DNA of 45,602 bases from assembly GCA_018711405.1 (NCBI GenBank), contig DVIH01000047.1:1-45602 (forward strand), in the 5' to 3' direction. The translations under genes and the position numbers were made by a program. This stretch comes from Candidatus Avibacteroides excrementipullorum (GTDB taxonomy: Bacteria > Bacteroidota > Bacteroidia > Bacteroidales > Bacteroidaceae). Positions within the stretch are counted from its first letter, which is position 1; each line of letters opens with the position of its first letter. The notes beneath the pieces were generated by a model. That model had not been told where the DNA came from, did no database searches, and saw nothing but the letters and a program-made list of their open reading frames with translations. Shown here one piece after another: positions 34,128 through 43,248 of the stretch.

Positions 34128-35885
34128 ATGTATAGAACACATACATGCGGAGAGCTAAGGCTCTCCGACAAAGACAAAATCGTAACCTTGTGCGGTTGGG
34201 TGCAACGCTCAAGGAAAATGGGTAAAATGACTTTCGTAGACCTAAGAGACCGATATGGAATAACCCAGCTGGTTTTCAGCGAAGATCACGACACAGCCAT
34301 TTTTGAAAAGGCCAACTCGCTGGGAAGGGAATATGTCATCCAAGTCAAGGGCAAGGTAGATGAAAGAAGCAGCAAAAACAAGAACATACCTACAGGAGAC
34401 ATAGAAATAACTGTGGAAGAACTGAACGTACTCAACAAATCAGAGATTCCACCGTTTACCATAGAAGACAATACAGACGGGGGCGATGACCTCAGAATGA
34501 GATACCGTTACCTTGACCTGAGGCGCAACGCCGTAAGGAAAAACCTGGAACTGAGACATAAAATGACCATTGAGGTAAGGCAATATCTCGACAGTCTCGG
34601 CTTCATAGAAGTGGAAACGCCTGTTCTGATAGGCTCCACTCCCGAAGGTGCACGCGACTTTGTAGTTCCGTCAAGGATGAATCCCGGACAGTTCTATGCC
34701 TTGCCACAGTCGCCGCAGACACTCAAACAGCTCCTCATGGTTTCAGGATTCGACCGTTATTTCCAGATTGCCAAATGCTTCCGCGATGAAGACTTGCGTG
34801 CCGACAGGCAACCGGAATTCACACAGATAGACTGTGAGATGAGTTTCGTGGAGCAGGAAGACATCATCAACATATTCGAAGGCATGGCAAAGCACCTCTT
34901 CAAGAAAATAAAAGGCATAGAATTTACAGAGCCATTCCAAAGGATTACATGGGCAGATGCCATGAAATACTACGGCAGCGACAAGCCCGACCTGAGATTC
35001 GACATGAAGTTCGTGGAACTGATGGATATCTTGAAAGGATTCGGATTCAAAGTATTCGATGATGCCGCCTACATCGGAGGTATCTGTGCAAAAGGCGCGG
35101 CATCATACACCAGAAAGCAATTGGATCAGCTGACCGACTTCGTAAAACGCCCGCAAATAGGTGCGAAGGGAATGGTATATGCCCGCATAGAAGAAGACGG
35201 CACTGTGAAATCTTCGGTAGACAAATTCTACACTCAGGAGACATTGCAGAAAATGAAAGAAGCATTCGCCGCAGAGCCGGGCGACCTCATCCTCATACTT
35301 TCCGGCGATGATGCCATGAAGACAAGGAAGCAATTGTGCGAACTCCGTCTCGAAATGGGCAGCAGACTGGGACTCCGCGACAAAGACAAGTTCGTATGCC
35401 TGTGGGTGATAGACTTCCCGCTCTTTGAGTGGAGCGATGAGGAACAGCGTCTCATGGCCATGCACCACCCGTTCACATCGCCCAAACCGGAAGACATACC
35501 ATTGCTCGATGAAAATCCGGCAGCAGTACGTGCCAATGCCTATGACATGGTGATAAACGGCGTTGAAGTAGGTGGAGGTTCCATAAGGATACACGACAGC
35601 GCATTGCAGGATAAGATGTTCAAGATACTCGGATTCACCGAAGAGAGAGCACAGGAGCAATTCGGATTCCTGATGAACGCATTCAAGTTCGGCGCACCTC
35701 CTCACGGAGGACTGGCCTACGGACTCGACCGCTGGGTATCGCTGTTTGCAGGCCTCGATTCCATAAGAGACTGCATAGCATTCCCGAAAAACAATTCGGG
35801 AAGGGACGTCATGCTCGATGCCCCATCGGCTCTTGAGCAGTCCCAGCTGGACGAACTTAACCTGGAAGTACACCTGAAGAAATAA
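34128..35885 (+). CDS. aspS: AspS, aspartyl-tRNA synthetase
   Basis: AspS charges tRNA-Asp. It is 585 residues, the bacterial-type length with a GAD insertion. An N-terminal OB-fold ([20 protein letters not shown], then [14 protein letters not shown]) is followed by class II motifs. These are motif 1 around [19 protein letters not shown], motif 2 [18 protein letters not shown] and motif 3 [13 protein letters not shown] near the C-terminus. The GAD domain spans about 290-410. A hairpin terminator follows directly. Confidence 0.97.
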   Translation: MYRTHTCGELRLSDKDKIVTLCGWVQRSRKMGKMTFVDLRDRYGITQLVFSEDHDTAIFEKANSLGREYVIQVKGKVDERSSKNKNIPTGDIEITVEELNVLNKSEIPPFTIEDNTDGGDDLRMRYRYLDLRRNAVRKNLELRHKMTIEVRQYLDSLGFIEVETPVLIGSTPEGARDFVVPSRMNPGQFYALPQSPQTLKQLLMVSGFDRYFQIAKCFRDEDLRADRQPEFTQIDCEMSFVEQEDIINIFEGMAKHLFKKIKGIEFTEPFQRITWADAMKYYGSDKPDLRFDMKFVELMDILKGFGFKVFDDAAYIGGICAKGAASYTRKQLDQLTDFVKRPQIGAKGMVYARIEEDGTVKSSVDKFYTQETLQKMKEAFAAEPGDLILILSGDDAMKTRKQLCELRLEMGSRLGLRDKDKFVCLWVIDFPLFEWSDEEQRLMAMHHPFTSPKPEDIPLLDENPAAVRANAYDMVINGVEVGGGSIRIHDSALQDKMFKILGFTEERAQEQFGFLMNAFKFGAPPHGGLAYGLDRWVSLFAGLDSIRDCIAFPKNNSGRDVMLDAPSALEQSQLDELNLEVHLKK

Positions 35886-35894
35886 CCGAAACCC

Positions 35895-35940
35895 AAAGGC
35901 AGGCAACTCCGAAAGGAACATTTGCCTGCCTTTGTCTCTT
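35895..35940 (+). terminator. Terminator of aspS
   Basis: AAAGGCAGGCAA and TTGCCTGCCTTT form a perfect 12-bp stem with a 15-nt loop, followed by GTCTCTTT. Confidence 0.82.
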
Positions 35941-35962
35941 TAGCCCCACCCGTACAGACGCT

Positions 35963-36340
35963 GTGAAAAAAGAAAGCGGAAAACAAATACTCAAATTCTG
36001 CATTGTCGGCACTCTGAATGCTGCAATCACCTACATCGCACTGTGGCTGCTGCCGCACATGGGGTTTTCTACCGAAGCATCCAACATAGCAGGCTATGTG
36101 ATAGTACTCATCCACAGTTTCGCATGGAGCAAACTATGGATATTCAAATCGAAAAGCCACAACCTGCTGAAAGAGTCGGCACTCTTTGTCGCAGCATTCC
36201 TCACCGCCTATGCGCTGCAATACGCATGCTTCAACGCATTGCTTGATGCCGGCATGAACAAATATCTGGCCAACCTGCTGAGCCTTATCGTGTTCGGTGC
36301 CACAAATTTCCTGATGAACAAACTGTTGACATTCAAATAA
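35963..36340 (+). CDS. GtrA-family membrane protein
   Basis: This is a 125-residue protein with four hydrophobic helices: LKFCIVGTLNAAITYIALWL, then ASNIAGYVIVLIHSFAWSKLW, SALFVAAFLTAYALQYACF, and LANLLSLIVFGATNFLMNKL. GtrA-family proteins are thought to flip or present polyprenyl-linked sugars for cell-surface glycan decoration. The only usable start is GTG 35963 (KKESGKQILKF). It sits 22 nt beyond the aspS terminator and converges on an epimerase gene, which fits a surface-polysaccharide role, although no glycosyltransferase is present. Confidence 0.87.
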   Translation: MKKESGKQILKFCIVGTLNAAITYIALWLLPHMGFSTEASNIAGYVIVLIHSFAWSKLWIFKSKSHNLLKESALFVAAFLTAYALQYACFNALLDAGMNKYLANLLSLIVFGATNFLMNKLLTFK

Positions 36341-36356
36341 AGACGGCAAAAGGCCA

Positions 36357-37367
36357 TCACAGCCACCCGTTATCCTTGTACCACTTCACGGTCGCCTTCA
36401 CTCCGCACTCCAAGTCATAAGCAGGGGCGTAGCCCAGTTCTTTCTGCGCATCGGAGATGTCGCACCTCCAGTTGCGCTGCTTCATTATCTTATATTTGTC
36501 ATCATTGAGAGTACTGCTTTTCCCGGCCAGCGAAGCAACCCTCTGCGCTATGGCCGAAATGATTTTGAGCAGGAACAATGGGCACGTGAAGCGTAGCACG
36601 AAAGGATTGCCCAACTCCGATTTTATCAACTGCGCAAACTGCCGCGATGAATATGTATTGCCATCGCTGATGTTGTAAGCCCTCCTCCTCACATTGCCCT
36701 CTATGGCAAGGAATATGGCATCCACAAGGTCCTCGACATATACGAAAGTGAGATATTGCGTCTTGAAACCGGCTGCGAAATCGACATGCCTTTTCATGGA
36801 CTTTGCCATGAGGTAATAGTCGCGCTCTCTCGGCCCGTAGACTCCGGTCGGCCTTATGAAGATGTATGGGAAATCGCTTTTCGAATGCAGGTATTGCTCG
36901 GTCAGGTATTTGCTTTTACCGTATTCGGTCACAGGGCGCGGCGTGTCATCAGACGTTATCGGCAGACAGTCTTTCTCGTGCTGCGCGCCGTAAATGCCGA
37001 GAGTACTGATGTAGACAAACTGTGCGGGAATCATCTTGCACACCTGCAACGCTTCAACGAAATTTCTGGTATAGTCATAGTTGACAGTATAAAATTCTTT
37101 CTTGTTCCTGCACTTGGTCACTCCGGCGCAATGCACTATAATGTCCCAACTGCCGTGTATGACCTTGTGCGACTCGAGCTGCCTGACGAGCTGTGCCGGC
37201 GATGAAAAATCAAATTCGGCAAAATGCAGCCTTGCGTCTTTCAGAAACTTTCTGCTGCTGCCCGACCTTACGCCCGCCCAGACGTCATATCCCTCCTCAA
37301 GGGCTTTTTCCACAATGAAACTGCCTATAAAACCGCTTGCACCGGTCACTAATATGGATTTGTCCAT
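36357..37367 (-). CDS. NAD-dependent epimerase/dehydratase family protein
   Basis: This is a 336-residue extended short-chain dehydrogenase. The Rossmann motif is TGASGFIGSFIVEKAL (8-23), and the active site is STLGIYGA with YGKSK (Tyr-x-x-x-Lys). RPTGVYGPRERDY, YVEDLVDAIFLAIEG and YNISDGNTYSSRQF follow. The C-terminal part (RFTCPLFLLKIISAIAQRVA) has a hydrophobic stretch, seen in the subgroup acting on sterol- or lipid-like substrates and on nucleotide sugars; the substrate is undecided. A -7 box (TATCTTTG) lies 30 nt upstream. It converges on gtrA with only 16 nt between stops. Confidence 0.88.
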   Translation of the reverse strand: MDKSILVTGASGFIGSFIVEKALEEGYDVWAGVRSGSSRKFLKDARLHFAEFDFSSPAQLVRQLESHKVIHGSWDIIVHCAGVTKCRNKKEFYTVNYDYTRNFVEALQVCKMIPAQFVYISTLGIYGAQHEKDCLPITSDDTPRPVTEYGKSKYLTEQYLHSKSDFPYIFIRPTGVYGPRERDYYLMAKSMKRHVDFAAGFKTQYLTFVYVEDLVDAIFLAIEGNVRRRAYNISDGNTYSSRQFAQLIKSELGNPFVLRFTCPLFLLKIISAIAQRVASLAGKSSTLNDDKYKIMKQRNWRCDISDAQKELGYAPAYDLECGVKATVKWYKDNGWL

Positions 37368-37396
37368 CAGCTATGCCTGTTTTTTTGATACTCTTG

Positions 37397-37404
37397 CAAA
37401 GATA
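37397..37404 (-). promoter_or_regulatory. -7 box of the epimerase gene
   Basis: Minus strand TATCTTTG; a TTTG occurs 23 nt upstream, slightly far for a -33. Confidence 0.45.
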
Positions 37405-37446
37405 TAAAACCAAGCGGAATCAGCCACCAAATCGGACTGCAAAAAA

Positions 37447-37525
37447 GATGTGCGCCATCTTCGCCCGGGATGGCGCACATCTTTGCCCGACACCGAGCCG
37501 ATCATTGTCCATGACCGAGCCGATC
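37447..37525 (-). repeat. 79-nt tetrameric intergenic element, copy E6
   Basis: Plus-strand cores at 37447 (GATGTGCGCCATC), 37469 (GATGGCGCACATC), 37491 (CACCGAGCCGATC) and 37513 (GACCGAGCCGATC), with 9-nt linkers. Cores 1 and 2 form a perfect 13-bp hairpin with a 9-nt loop, followed on the minus strand by TTTTTTGC, the form of an intrinsic terminator. It begins 35 nt after the stop of the DUF5686 gene. Confidence 0.93.
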
Positions 37526-37560
37526 CCCGCAGGCACTGAAAAACGGCTTGCCGCCCGATG

Positions 37561-40131
37561 TCAGAAAGTGACCATCATCATGAGCCTGACGCCGTTTTTG
37601 TTTATTCCGGGATTGTTCAGATAGGTAAGGCGGCGCACATACTCTATGTGCAAGATTTTGAATATGTTGTGTATACCCACACACACCTCCATGTAGGGCA
37701 TGTTGTCCATCACGAAACTGGTGTATTCGCCGTTTCTCGTTGGGAACAGGTAGAGTTCGTTGTCGCCCGGATTCTTGAACGGGTTGTTCTTGTCGGAGAG
37801 TTTCCCGTAAAACATGTTGAACCTCACCACTTCCCTCCACTTCAGTTTCTTCAACAGCGGGATTCTGTTGAACAGTTTCCCGTTGAGGTCATAGGTCAGC
37901 ATGAGCGATGCGAAACGGTCGCTGAGAAACTCCATGTTGTTGATGAGGTTAAACGTATTTTTCTGCGTGATGTAAGAGAGGTTGGCATCGGGCATTATCA
38001 GCAGCGGGAACGGCACCTTGTTCCACTGTATTCCGCCTTTCAGATTTATGTCGACCTTTCCCCACGATGAGAGCCAGAAACGTTTGGAAAATCCCAGCTC
38101 GGTGTAGTTGTAATTGTAGTCTCCGCCCAAAAAGCCTTTCACTCCGGTGTTGTGCACGAATGTGAAGACCGGAGCATCCAGATTGACCGGACGTCTCCTC
38201 TGCTTGCTGTTCAGATATGTCTCGCCGGGAGCATAACGCAGGCTGACTCCAAACTCCATTGTCGTCATCTTCTTTATCTCGGTAGACAGGCCGTCATTCA
38301 GTATGTAGTGCAGGTTTGATGTAGGCTCGTCCTGCTTGTTGATGGCCGACAGCTTCATCGACAGCCCCGACACCCATTCCTTTTCATACTCCATCCTTAT
38401 GTCGCGCACGTACATCATCTGGTCTACAGTCGTTGCTTTCCATGCCACGAAGACATTATCCTTGTCGGTTTTCAGGAACTTGTCCATAGGCGACATGACA
38501 TCATACTGATAGGAGAAAGACAGACAGTTCTTGGGAAACTCTCTCGGCAGGAATTCTTTCTTGTCAAACGAGTATTCCACCTTGCCTTTGTATTTCATGC
38601 GCTTATCCCTGAATCCGTAAGCCGCATATCCGCTGAAAAACAGGTTGGGATGCAGCTTGGCTGTGGTCTGCCCGCTCAGACGCAGACGGAATCCGTCCAC
38701 ATCGTTGGTGGAGAATATGGTATTGATAGGGCCTATATCGAATTTGCTTGGTTTTCCTCCTACGCCGGTCTCGACAAAATTCTCTATAAAGGCTTTTGCC
38801 ACAAATACCACGAATTTGAATCCCGGCACTTGTTCAAGCCGCTCCACAAGGCGGTCTATCATGGTCTCCTGCTTGCTCATAGGCACCTGACGCACATCGG
38901 CCCAAAACTCGTCGCTCTTCATCATGGCATCGTTTTCCTTGACCACATCGCCTTTTAGCCTGAATATGTTGGAGGAAATCTCGTCGAAATTGAAATTGTC
39001 ATATCTTGTGGTACGCCTCACCTGCACTCCCTGCACTGCCTTGACAATGAAAAGCTCCGCAAGCATGTCATCATTTTTCAGTACCCATTTGCCGTTAGGC
39101 AGCTGCGCGAACTCCTGGCTTATGGTAAGACTCTCCACAAAATTGACACCGGTATTTTTCGGCAGGTTCATGACGCACTTTTTCACCGCGTAAGTGGAGT
39201 CGGCAAGCACATAAAGGTGGCCTGTGAACCCGAAGTCCTGCGGATTCTGCGGAACGAACGTGAGATGTACGCAAGAATCGGTGTCAACCCTGACGGTATC
39301 CATGATGTAATACTTGTAAAACGATATGCCCGATGTGGAAGATATGGGGCTGACAAAGCGTGACTGCAACATTTTTATGTCATTGTCATATATATTGACA
39401 TCGGCAAATATATCCTGCAACAGTGTACCGAACATCTCACCTGTGGAAAACAGCTGGTCCACGCCCGAAGCATTCATTCCCTTTATGATGGTTTTCTCCG
39501 ACTCCGGCTCGCGCCTGTAGACTTTCTGCGAAGCCACCTCCTGTATGGAAAACGGCAATATCAGTTTGTTGGTCTCGATGCACGGCTCCACCTGATCTAC
39601 AAGGAAAGGCATCTTCTTGAACATGCCTTTGTCAAACATGTCGGGCGTTATGTCGTTCAGCGATGTGGTCATCTTCTGATATATGTCATAAGAGTAGTAA
39701 TCGAAATCGGCCAGATTCTGAAGAGACTTATGTTCTATCACCTTTTTCATAAGCTCCACCGCCGGATTGTTTTTCCTGCTATACCGCTCCCGCTCAGGTT
39801 TTATGACCACTTCCGAAAGTTCCACACTCGCTTCGGAAACAGTCACATTCAGCTCTTGCGCCACTCCGGGCACGATTTTCACAACTTTCGTATTGTATCC
39901 GACAGCAGAGAATGTCAGTTCTGACAAATCCTTGCGGGCCTCCACGCTGAACTTTCCGTCAATATCGGTTATGCTGCCGATGCCCGTCCCGTCATAATAC
40001 ACGGCAAGATAGGCAACAGGTTCCTTGCTTATCGAATCGGTCACAATGCCTGTTACCATTTGGGCTTTGGCCACAGTCTGCACAAAAAACAATAAGACAA
40101 GGAATATTATGTGTGAATATCTTTTCATCAT
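37561..40131 (-). CDS. DUF5686 / CarboxypepD_reg-like outer-membrane protein
   Basis: This is a protein of about 856 residues. A signal peptide (KRYSHIIFLVLLFFVQTVAKAQ) is followed by a CarboxypepD_reg-like domain (MVTGIVTDSISKEPVAYLAV to about 105) and a long region typical of DUF5686 (landmarks NPAVELMKKVIEHK and FVPQNPQDFGFTG). A C-terminal set of beta strands suggests an outer-membrane barrel, ending MMMVTF. Such proteins are common in Bacteroidetes with no settled function; they lack a TonB plug. ATG 40131 (or 40128) is preferred over the track start 40188, which lies upstream of the -7 box. It is followed by element E6. Confidence 0.9.
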   Translation of the reverse strand: MMKRYSHIIFLVLLFFVQTVAKAQMVTGIVTDSISKEPVAYLAVYYDGTGIGSITDIDGKFSVEARKDLSELTFSAVGYNTKVVKIVPGVAQELNVTVSEASVELSEVVIKPERERYSRKNNPAVELMKKVIEHKSLQNLADFDYYSYDIYQKMTTSLNDITPDMFDKGMFKKMPFLVDQVEPCIETNKLILPFSIQEVASQKVYRREPESEKTIIKGMNASGVDQLFSTGEMFGTLLQDIFADVNIYDNDIKMLQSRFVSPISSTSGISFYKYYIMDTVRVDTDSCVHLTFVPQNPQDFGFTGHLYVLADSTYAVKKCVMNLPKNTGVNFVESLTISQEFAQLPNGKWVLKNDDMLAELFIVKAVQGVQVRRTTRYDNFNFDEISSNIFRLKGDVVKENDAMMKSDEFWADVRQVPMSKQETMIDRLVERLEQVPGFKFVVFVAKAFIENFVETGVGGKPSKFDIGPINTIFSTNDVDGFRLRLSGQTTAKLHPNLFFSGYAAYGFRDKRMKYKGKVEYSFDKKEFLPREFPKNCLSFSYQYDVMSPMDKFLKTDKDNVFVAWKATTVDQMMYVRDIRMEYEKEWVSGLSMKLSAINKQDEPTSNLHYILNDGLSTEIKKMTTMEFGVSLRYAPGETYLNSKQRRRPVNLDAPVFTFVHNTGVKGFLGGDYNYNYTELGFSKRFWLSSWGKVDINLKGGIQWNKVPFPLLIMPDANLSYITQKNTFNLINNMEFLSDRFASLMLTYDLNGKLFNRIPLLKKLKWREVVRFNMFYGKLSDKNNPFKNPGDNELYLFPTRNGEYTSFVMDNMPYMEVCVGIHNIFKILHIEYVRRLTYLNNPGINKNGVRLMMMVTF

Positions 40132-40157
40132 GCAATTACGGTAAATCATTATCGGCG

Positions 40158-40165
40158 CAAAAATA
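40158..40165 (-). promoter_or_regulatory. -7 box of the DUF5686 gene
   Basis: Minus strand TATTTTTG, 27 nt upstream of the ATG; this excludes the upstream start in the ORF track. Confidence 0.5.
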
Positions 40166-40228
40166 CAATTTAGATAGCTAAAAACCATGCAGATGCACTA
40201 CACGCGCATATATTACTGATATAATGAA

Positions 40229-40264
40229 CATAAAAAGGGAAAAAATGAAACCCCCTTTTTATGT
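40229..40264. terminator. Hairpin after the helicase gene
   Basis: CATAAAAAGGG and CCCTTTTTATG form a perfect 11-bp stem, with the T-rich arm on either strand. It lies about 12 nt beyond the helicase stop, so it best serves that gene. Confidence 0.6.
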
Positions 40265-40275
40265 CACATGAATAT

Positions 40276-41484
40276 TCATTTTTTCTTTTTGGAAAATGCA
40301 CGGCGTTTCCGTGCCTGCCGCTTCCGGTCCAAGTCGAACACTTTCTCTACAGGGGCTTCCATGCCATCGGGAAGCGGTATCCTGTATATTTTCTTCCCGA
40401 TGAATTTTTCGATTCTGGCAAACTGCATCTGGTCTTTTTCATTGACGAGTGTTATGGCCAGACCGTCATTGTTGGCACGTGCGGTACGTCCTATCCTGTG
40501 GATGTAGTCTTCGCACTCTTTCGGCACATCATAATTGATTACCGTCTTTACATCGTCTATATCTATGCCTCTCGATATTATGTTCGTCGCTACAAGTATG
40601 CCTATTTTCGCGTTCTTGAAATCGGTAAGCACGTTTGTCCGCTCCGACTGTTCCAGATCTGAATGAATCTCCGCTGCATTCATCCCGTTCTTTTTCAGCT
40701 GTCGCGTGATATCCTTCACACTCGCTTTGGATGCGGCAAAGATAATGGTGCGTTGCTCTGTCTCGTCTTTCAACAGATATTTCAGCAACTCTGTCTTCTG
40801 CCCGTCATAGCAGACATACGCAGCCTGAACTATCTTTTCGGCAGGTTTGGATACTTCCAGTCGCACCTCCTCCGGAGCATTCATAATCTTTTTCGCCAGC
40901 AAATCTATCCTCTCGGGCATGGTGGCCGAAAACATTATGGTCTGCCTGTCTTTAGGCAATTTTGAAGCAATGAACATGATATCATCATAAAATCCCATGT
41001 CGAGCATCTTGTCTGCCTCGTCTATTATGAAATATGACACATGCGAAAGGTCGACATAATCCATTTTCAGATGACTTATAAGACGTCCGGGAGTAGCTAT
41101 GACTATATCAGCCCCCAATGTAAGACCTTTTTTCTGCTGCTCGAACAGTATCCCGTCATTCCCGCCATAGACGGATACTCCCGATACTGGAATGAAATAG
41201 GAAAAGCCCTCCAATTGCCTGTCTATTTGTTGAGCCAACTCACGGGTAGGCGACATGATTATGCAATTGATATGTTCTTCGTCATGCTCCTTGCAAAGCA
41301 TGTTAAGAATAGGCAACAGATAGGCCGCCGTTTTCCCGGTACCGGTCTGCGCTATGCCTATCACATCTTTGCCGGACATTATAATGGGAATGGTCTTTTC
41401 CTGAATAGGGGTACATTCGTCATATTGCATGGTTTCAACGGCCTGCAACAAGTCTTCTTCAAGATTCAAATCAGAGAATTTCAT
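40276..41484 (-). CDS. DEAD-box ATP-dependent RNA helicase
   Basis: This is a 402-residue RNA helicase core with a short basic tail. The motifs occur in order: Q motif (CTPIQEKTIPII), I (AQTGTGKT), Ia (SPTRELAQQ), Ib (TPGRL), II (DEAD), III (SAT), IV and V (ATNIISRGIDID), and VI (HRIGRTARA). The tail is very basic (KRQARKRRAFSKKKK). It could act in ribosome assembly or RNA decay, as RhlE-type helicases do, but a precise ortholog call is not safe. It starts 5 nt after the stop of the GH13 gene, so both are probably in one transcript. Confidence 0.95.
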   Translation of the reverse strand: MKFSDLNLEEDLLQAVETMQYDECTPIQEKTIPIIMSGKDVIGIAQTGTGKTAAYLLPILNMLCKEHDEEHINCIIMSPTRELAQQIDRQLEGFSYFIPVSGVSVYGGNDGILFEQQKKGLTLGADIVIATPGRLISHLKMDYVDLSHVSYFIIDEADKMLDMGFYDDIMFIASKLPKDRQTIMFSATMPERIDLLAKKIMNAPEEVRLEVSKPAEKIVQAAYVCYDGQKTELLKYLLKDETEQRTIIFAASKASVKDITRQLKKNGMNAAEIHSDLEQSERTNVLTDFKNAKIGILVATNIISRGIDIDDVKTVINYDVPKECEDYIHRIGRTARANNDGLAITLVNEKDQMQFARIEKFIGKKIYRIPLPDGMEAPVEKVFDLDRKRQARKRRAFSKKKK

Positions 41485-41489
41485 AACAT

Positions 41490-43199
41490 TCAGTCATCAG
41501 TAAGCAAAAATTTAACCATAACAGCAGAATGGGCAGACACTCCGGCAACGACTTTCTTTTCACTGCAAAACGGAGTAAAAATCTTGCGCCCGGACAGCAG
41601 GTCTATCCCTTCCGTCTCATGCCTTTCTTCAGGAAGATTGAAACAATCGAAAGCATGTTTCGGGATGTTTACCCCGACTATCGCTTCGGTATCCTTGAAA
41701 TTGGCAACAATCAATATGACTTCATCGCCATAAGCACGGAGAAAAGCAAACTGACGGTCCTTATCAAAATCGGGATTGTCAAGATTGACATAAGTCAGGT
41801 CAAAAAACATGCCGCAAGATATCGCTTTCTCATAATTGCAGATATTGAGCAAAGCTGAATAAAACCTGTCGAGTTTCAGTTCGTCATTGGTCAGGGCTGC
41901 ACTGTCATATCTGCCTCCATTGGTCCACCGCCTTATGGTATCCATGCTCCAGTAGTCATATATTGTGGTACGCCCGTCTACGCCGCTGAAACCTTCAGCA
42001 TCCATACCTTTTTCTCCAAACTCCTGCCCGAAATAAATCATGACAGGATTAGTGTTAATCGCAGCAGAGACAACCATGGCGGGTATCGCCTTGAAAGGGT
42101 CGTTTATATAAAAAGACGATGCTATCCTTTGTTCATCATGATTTTCAAGGAAGTTCAGCATCTTTTTATCAAGTCCACCCAACGATTGCCAGCAATTGGT
42201 AATCTTGGCAGCCGAAGCCTCCCCTCTTGTCACAGCTTTAAGCGTGTCATACAGACCGACTTTGTCGTAAAGATAATCAAATCCGCCTGTGCATATATAT
42301 TCGTGGTATAGAGCCGGATTGTACACCTCAGCTATGAAAACGATGTCGGGATATTGTCTTTTGACAGAAGCAATGGCCCATTGCCAGAACTCCACAGGCA
42401 CCATTTCAGCCATGTCGCATCTGAATCCGTCTATTTTCTTCCCGGCCCAAAACAGCAATATGCCGAGCATCTTATGCCAAGTGTCGGGCACTGGGTTGAA
42501 ATGTTTCACTCCGCCATTCTGAAAATCTATGCCATAATTAAGTTTCACTGTCTCATACCAGTCATTCACCGTAGGATGGGCGTCAAAACGGTTATTGCCG
42601 GTCACCTTGGCTGGATATTCACAATAAGGCTCCGGCTCGCCGCAAGTCATGTCAAACTGTCCCTCCAATTTGTGCTGCGGTATGTAATAGAAATTGTTGT
42701 ACGGACTGAACGATACACTTTTGTCATCGCCGCTGCCCAGATCTTCCGCACCTTCAGGCAATGAACCTGAATGATACTGTCTTGCCACATGGTTGGGTAC
42801 AAAATCTATGATTACTTTCATGCCGCAATCATGGGTTCTCTTCACCAGGCTCTCAAACTCTTCCATCCTGCAACGAGGATTGTCGGCAAGATCAGGATCC
42901 ACATTGTAATAATCTCTTATGGCATAAGGAGAACCGGCCTTGCCTTTCACTATGGCCGGATGGTTTGAGTCTATCCCCTCATACGCAGTGGTAGTGGCAT
43001 GCTCAATGACACCAGTATACCATATATGAGTAATGCCTTTACGCTTAATGGCGGAAAGCGCATTGATGTTGAAGTTCGAGAACTTGCCGCATCCGTTCTG
43101 CCTTATGCTGCCGGAATGCACGCATTCCCGGTTTTCATTGCCGAACAACCTTGTAAATACTTGGTATATGACTATTTTGTCTTTTGTCTTATCAGGCAT
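41490..43199 (-). CDS. Cytoplasmic GH13 alpha-amylase-family enzyme
   Basis: This is a 569-residue GH13 glycosidase without signal peptide. It opens MPDKTKDKIVIYQVFTRLFG, the standard N-terminus; TTG 43217 and ATG 43214 in the same frame are possible alternatives. Catalytic residues are Asp in FRCDMAEMV, Glu in FIAEVYNP and Asp in ENHDEQR; IDFVPNHVAR is region I. It probably hydrolyses or rearranges alpha-glucans such as glycogen or imported maltodextrin, perhaps acting with GlgB encoded far away. It lies 31 nt after the patatin gene. Confidence 0.9.
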   Translation of the reverse strand: MPDKTKDKIVIYQVFTRLFGNENRECVHSGSIRQNGCGKFSNFNINALSAIKRKGITHIWYTGVIEHATTTAYEGIDSNHPAIVKGKAGSPYAIRDYYNVDPDLADNPRCRMEEFESLVKRTHDCGMKVIIDFVPNHVARQYHSGSLPEGAEDLGSGDDKSVSFSPYNNFYYIPQHKLEGQFDMTCGEPEPYCEYPAKVTGNNRFDAHPTVNDWYETVKLNYGIDFQNGGVKHFNPVPDTWHKMLGILLFWAGKKIDGFRCDMAEMVPVEFWQWAIASVKRQYPDIVFIAEVYNPALYHEYICTGGFDYLYDKVGLYDTLKAVTRGEASAAKITNCWQSLGGLDKKMLNFLENHDEQRIASSFYINDPFKAIPAMVVSAAINTNPVMIYFGQEFGEKGMDAEGFSGVDGRTTIYDYWSMDTIRRWTNGGRYDSAALTNDELKLDRFYSALLNICNYEKAISCGMFFDLTYVNLDNPDFDKDRQFAFLRAYGDEVILIVANFKDTEAIVGVNIPKHAFDCFNLPEERHETEGIDLLSGRKIFTPFCSEKKVVAGVSAHSAVMVKFLLTDD

Positions 43200-43248
43200 A
43201 AAAATTCCTGTCATCAAAATAAACTATAATAATAATGTATGGAAAGAA

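Noticed and set aside
2513-37525. CRISPR array or CRISPR remnants
   Set aside because: Units are 22 nt, occur only four at a time, are partly inverted, have no unique spacers and no cas genes.
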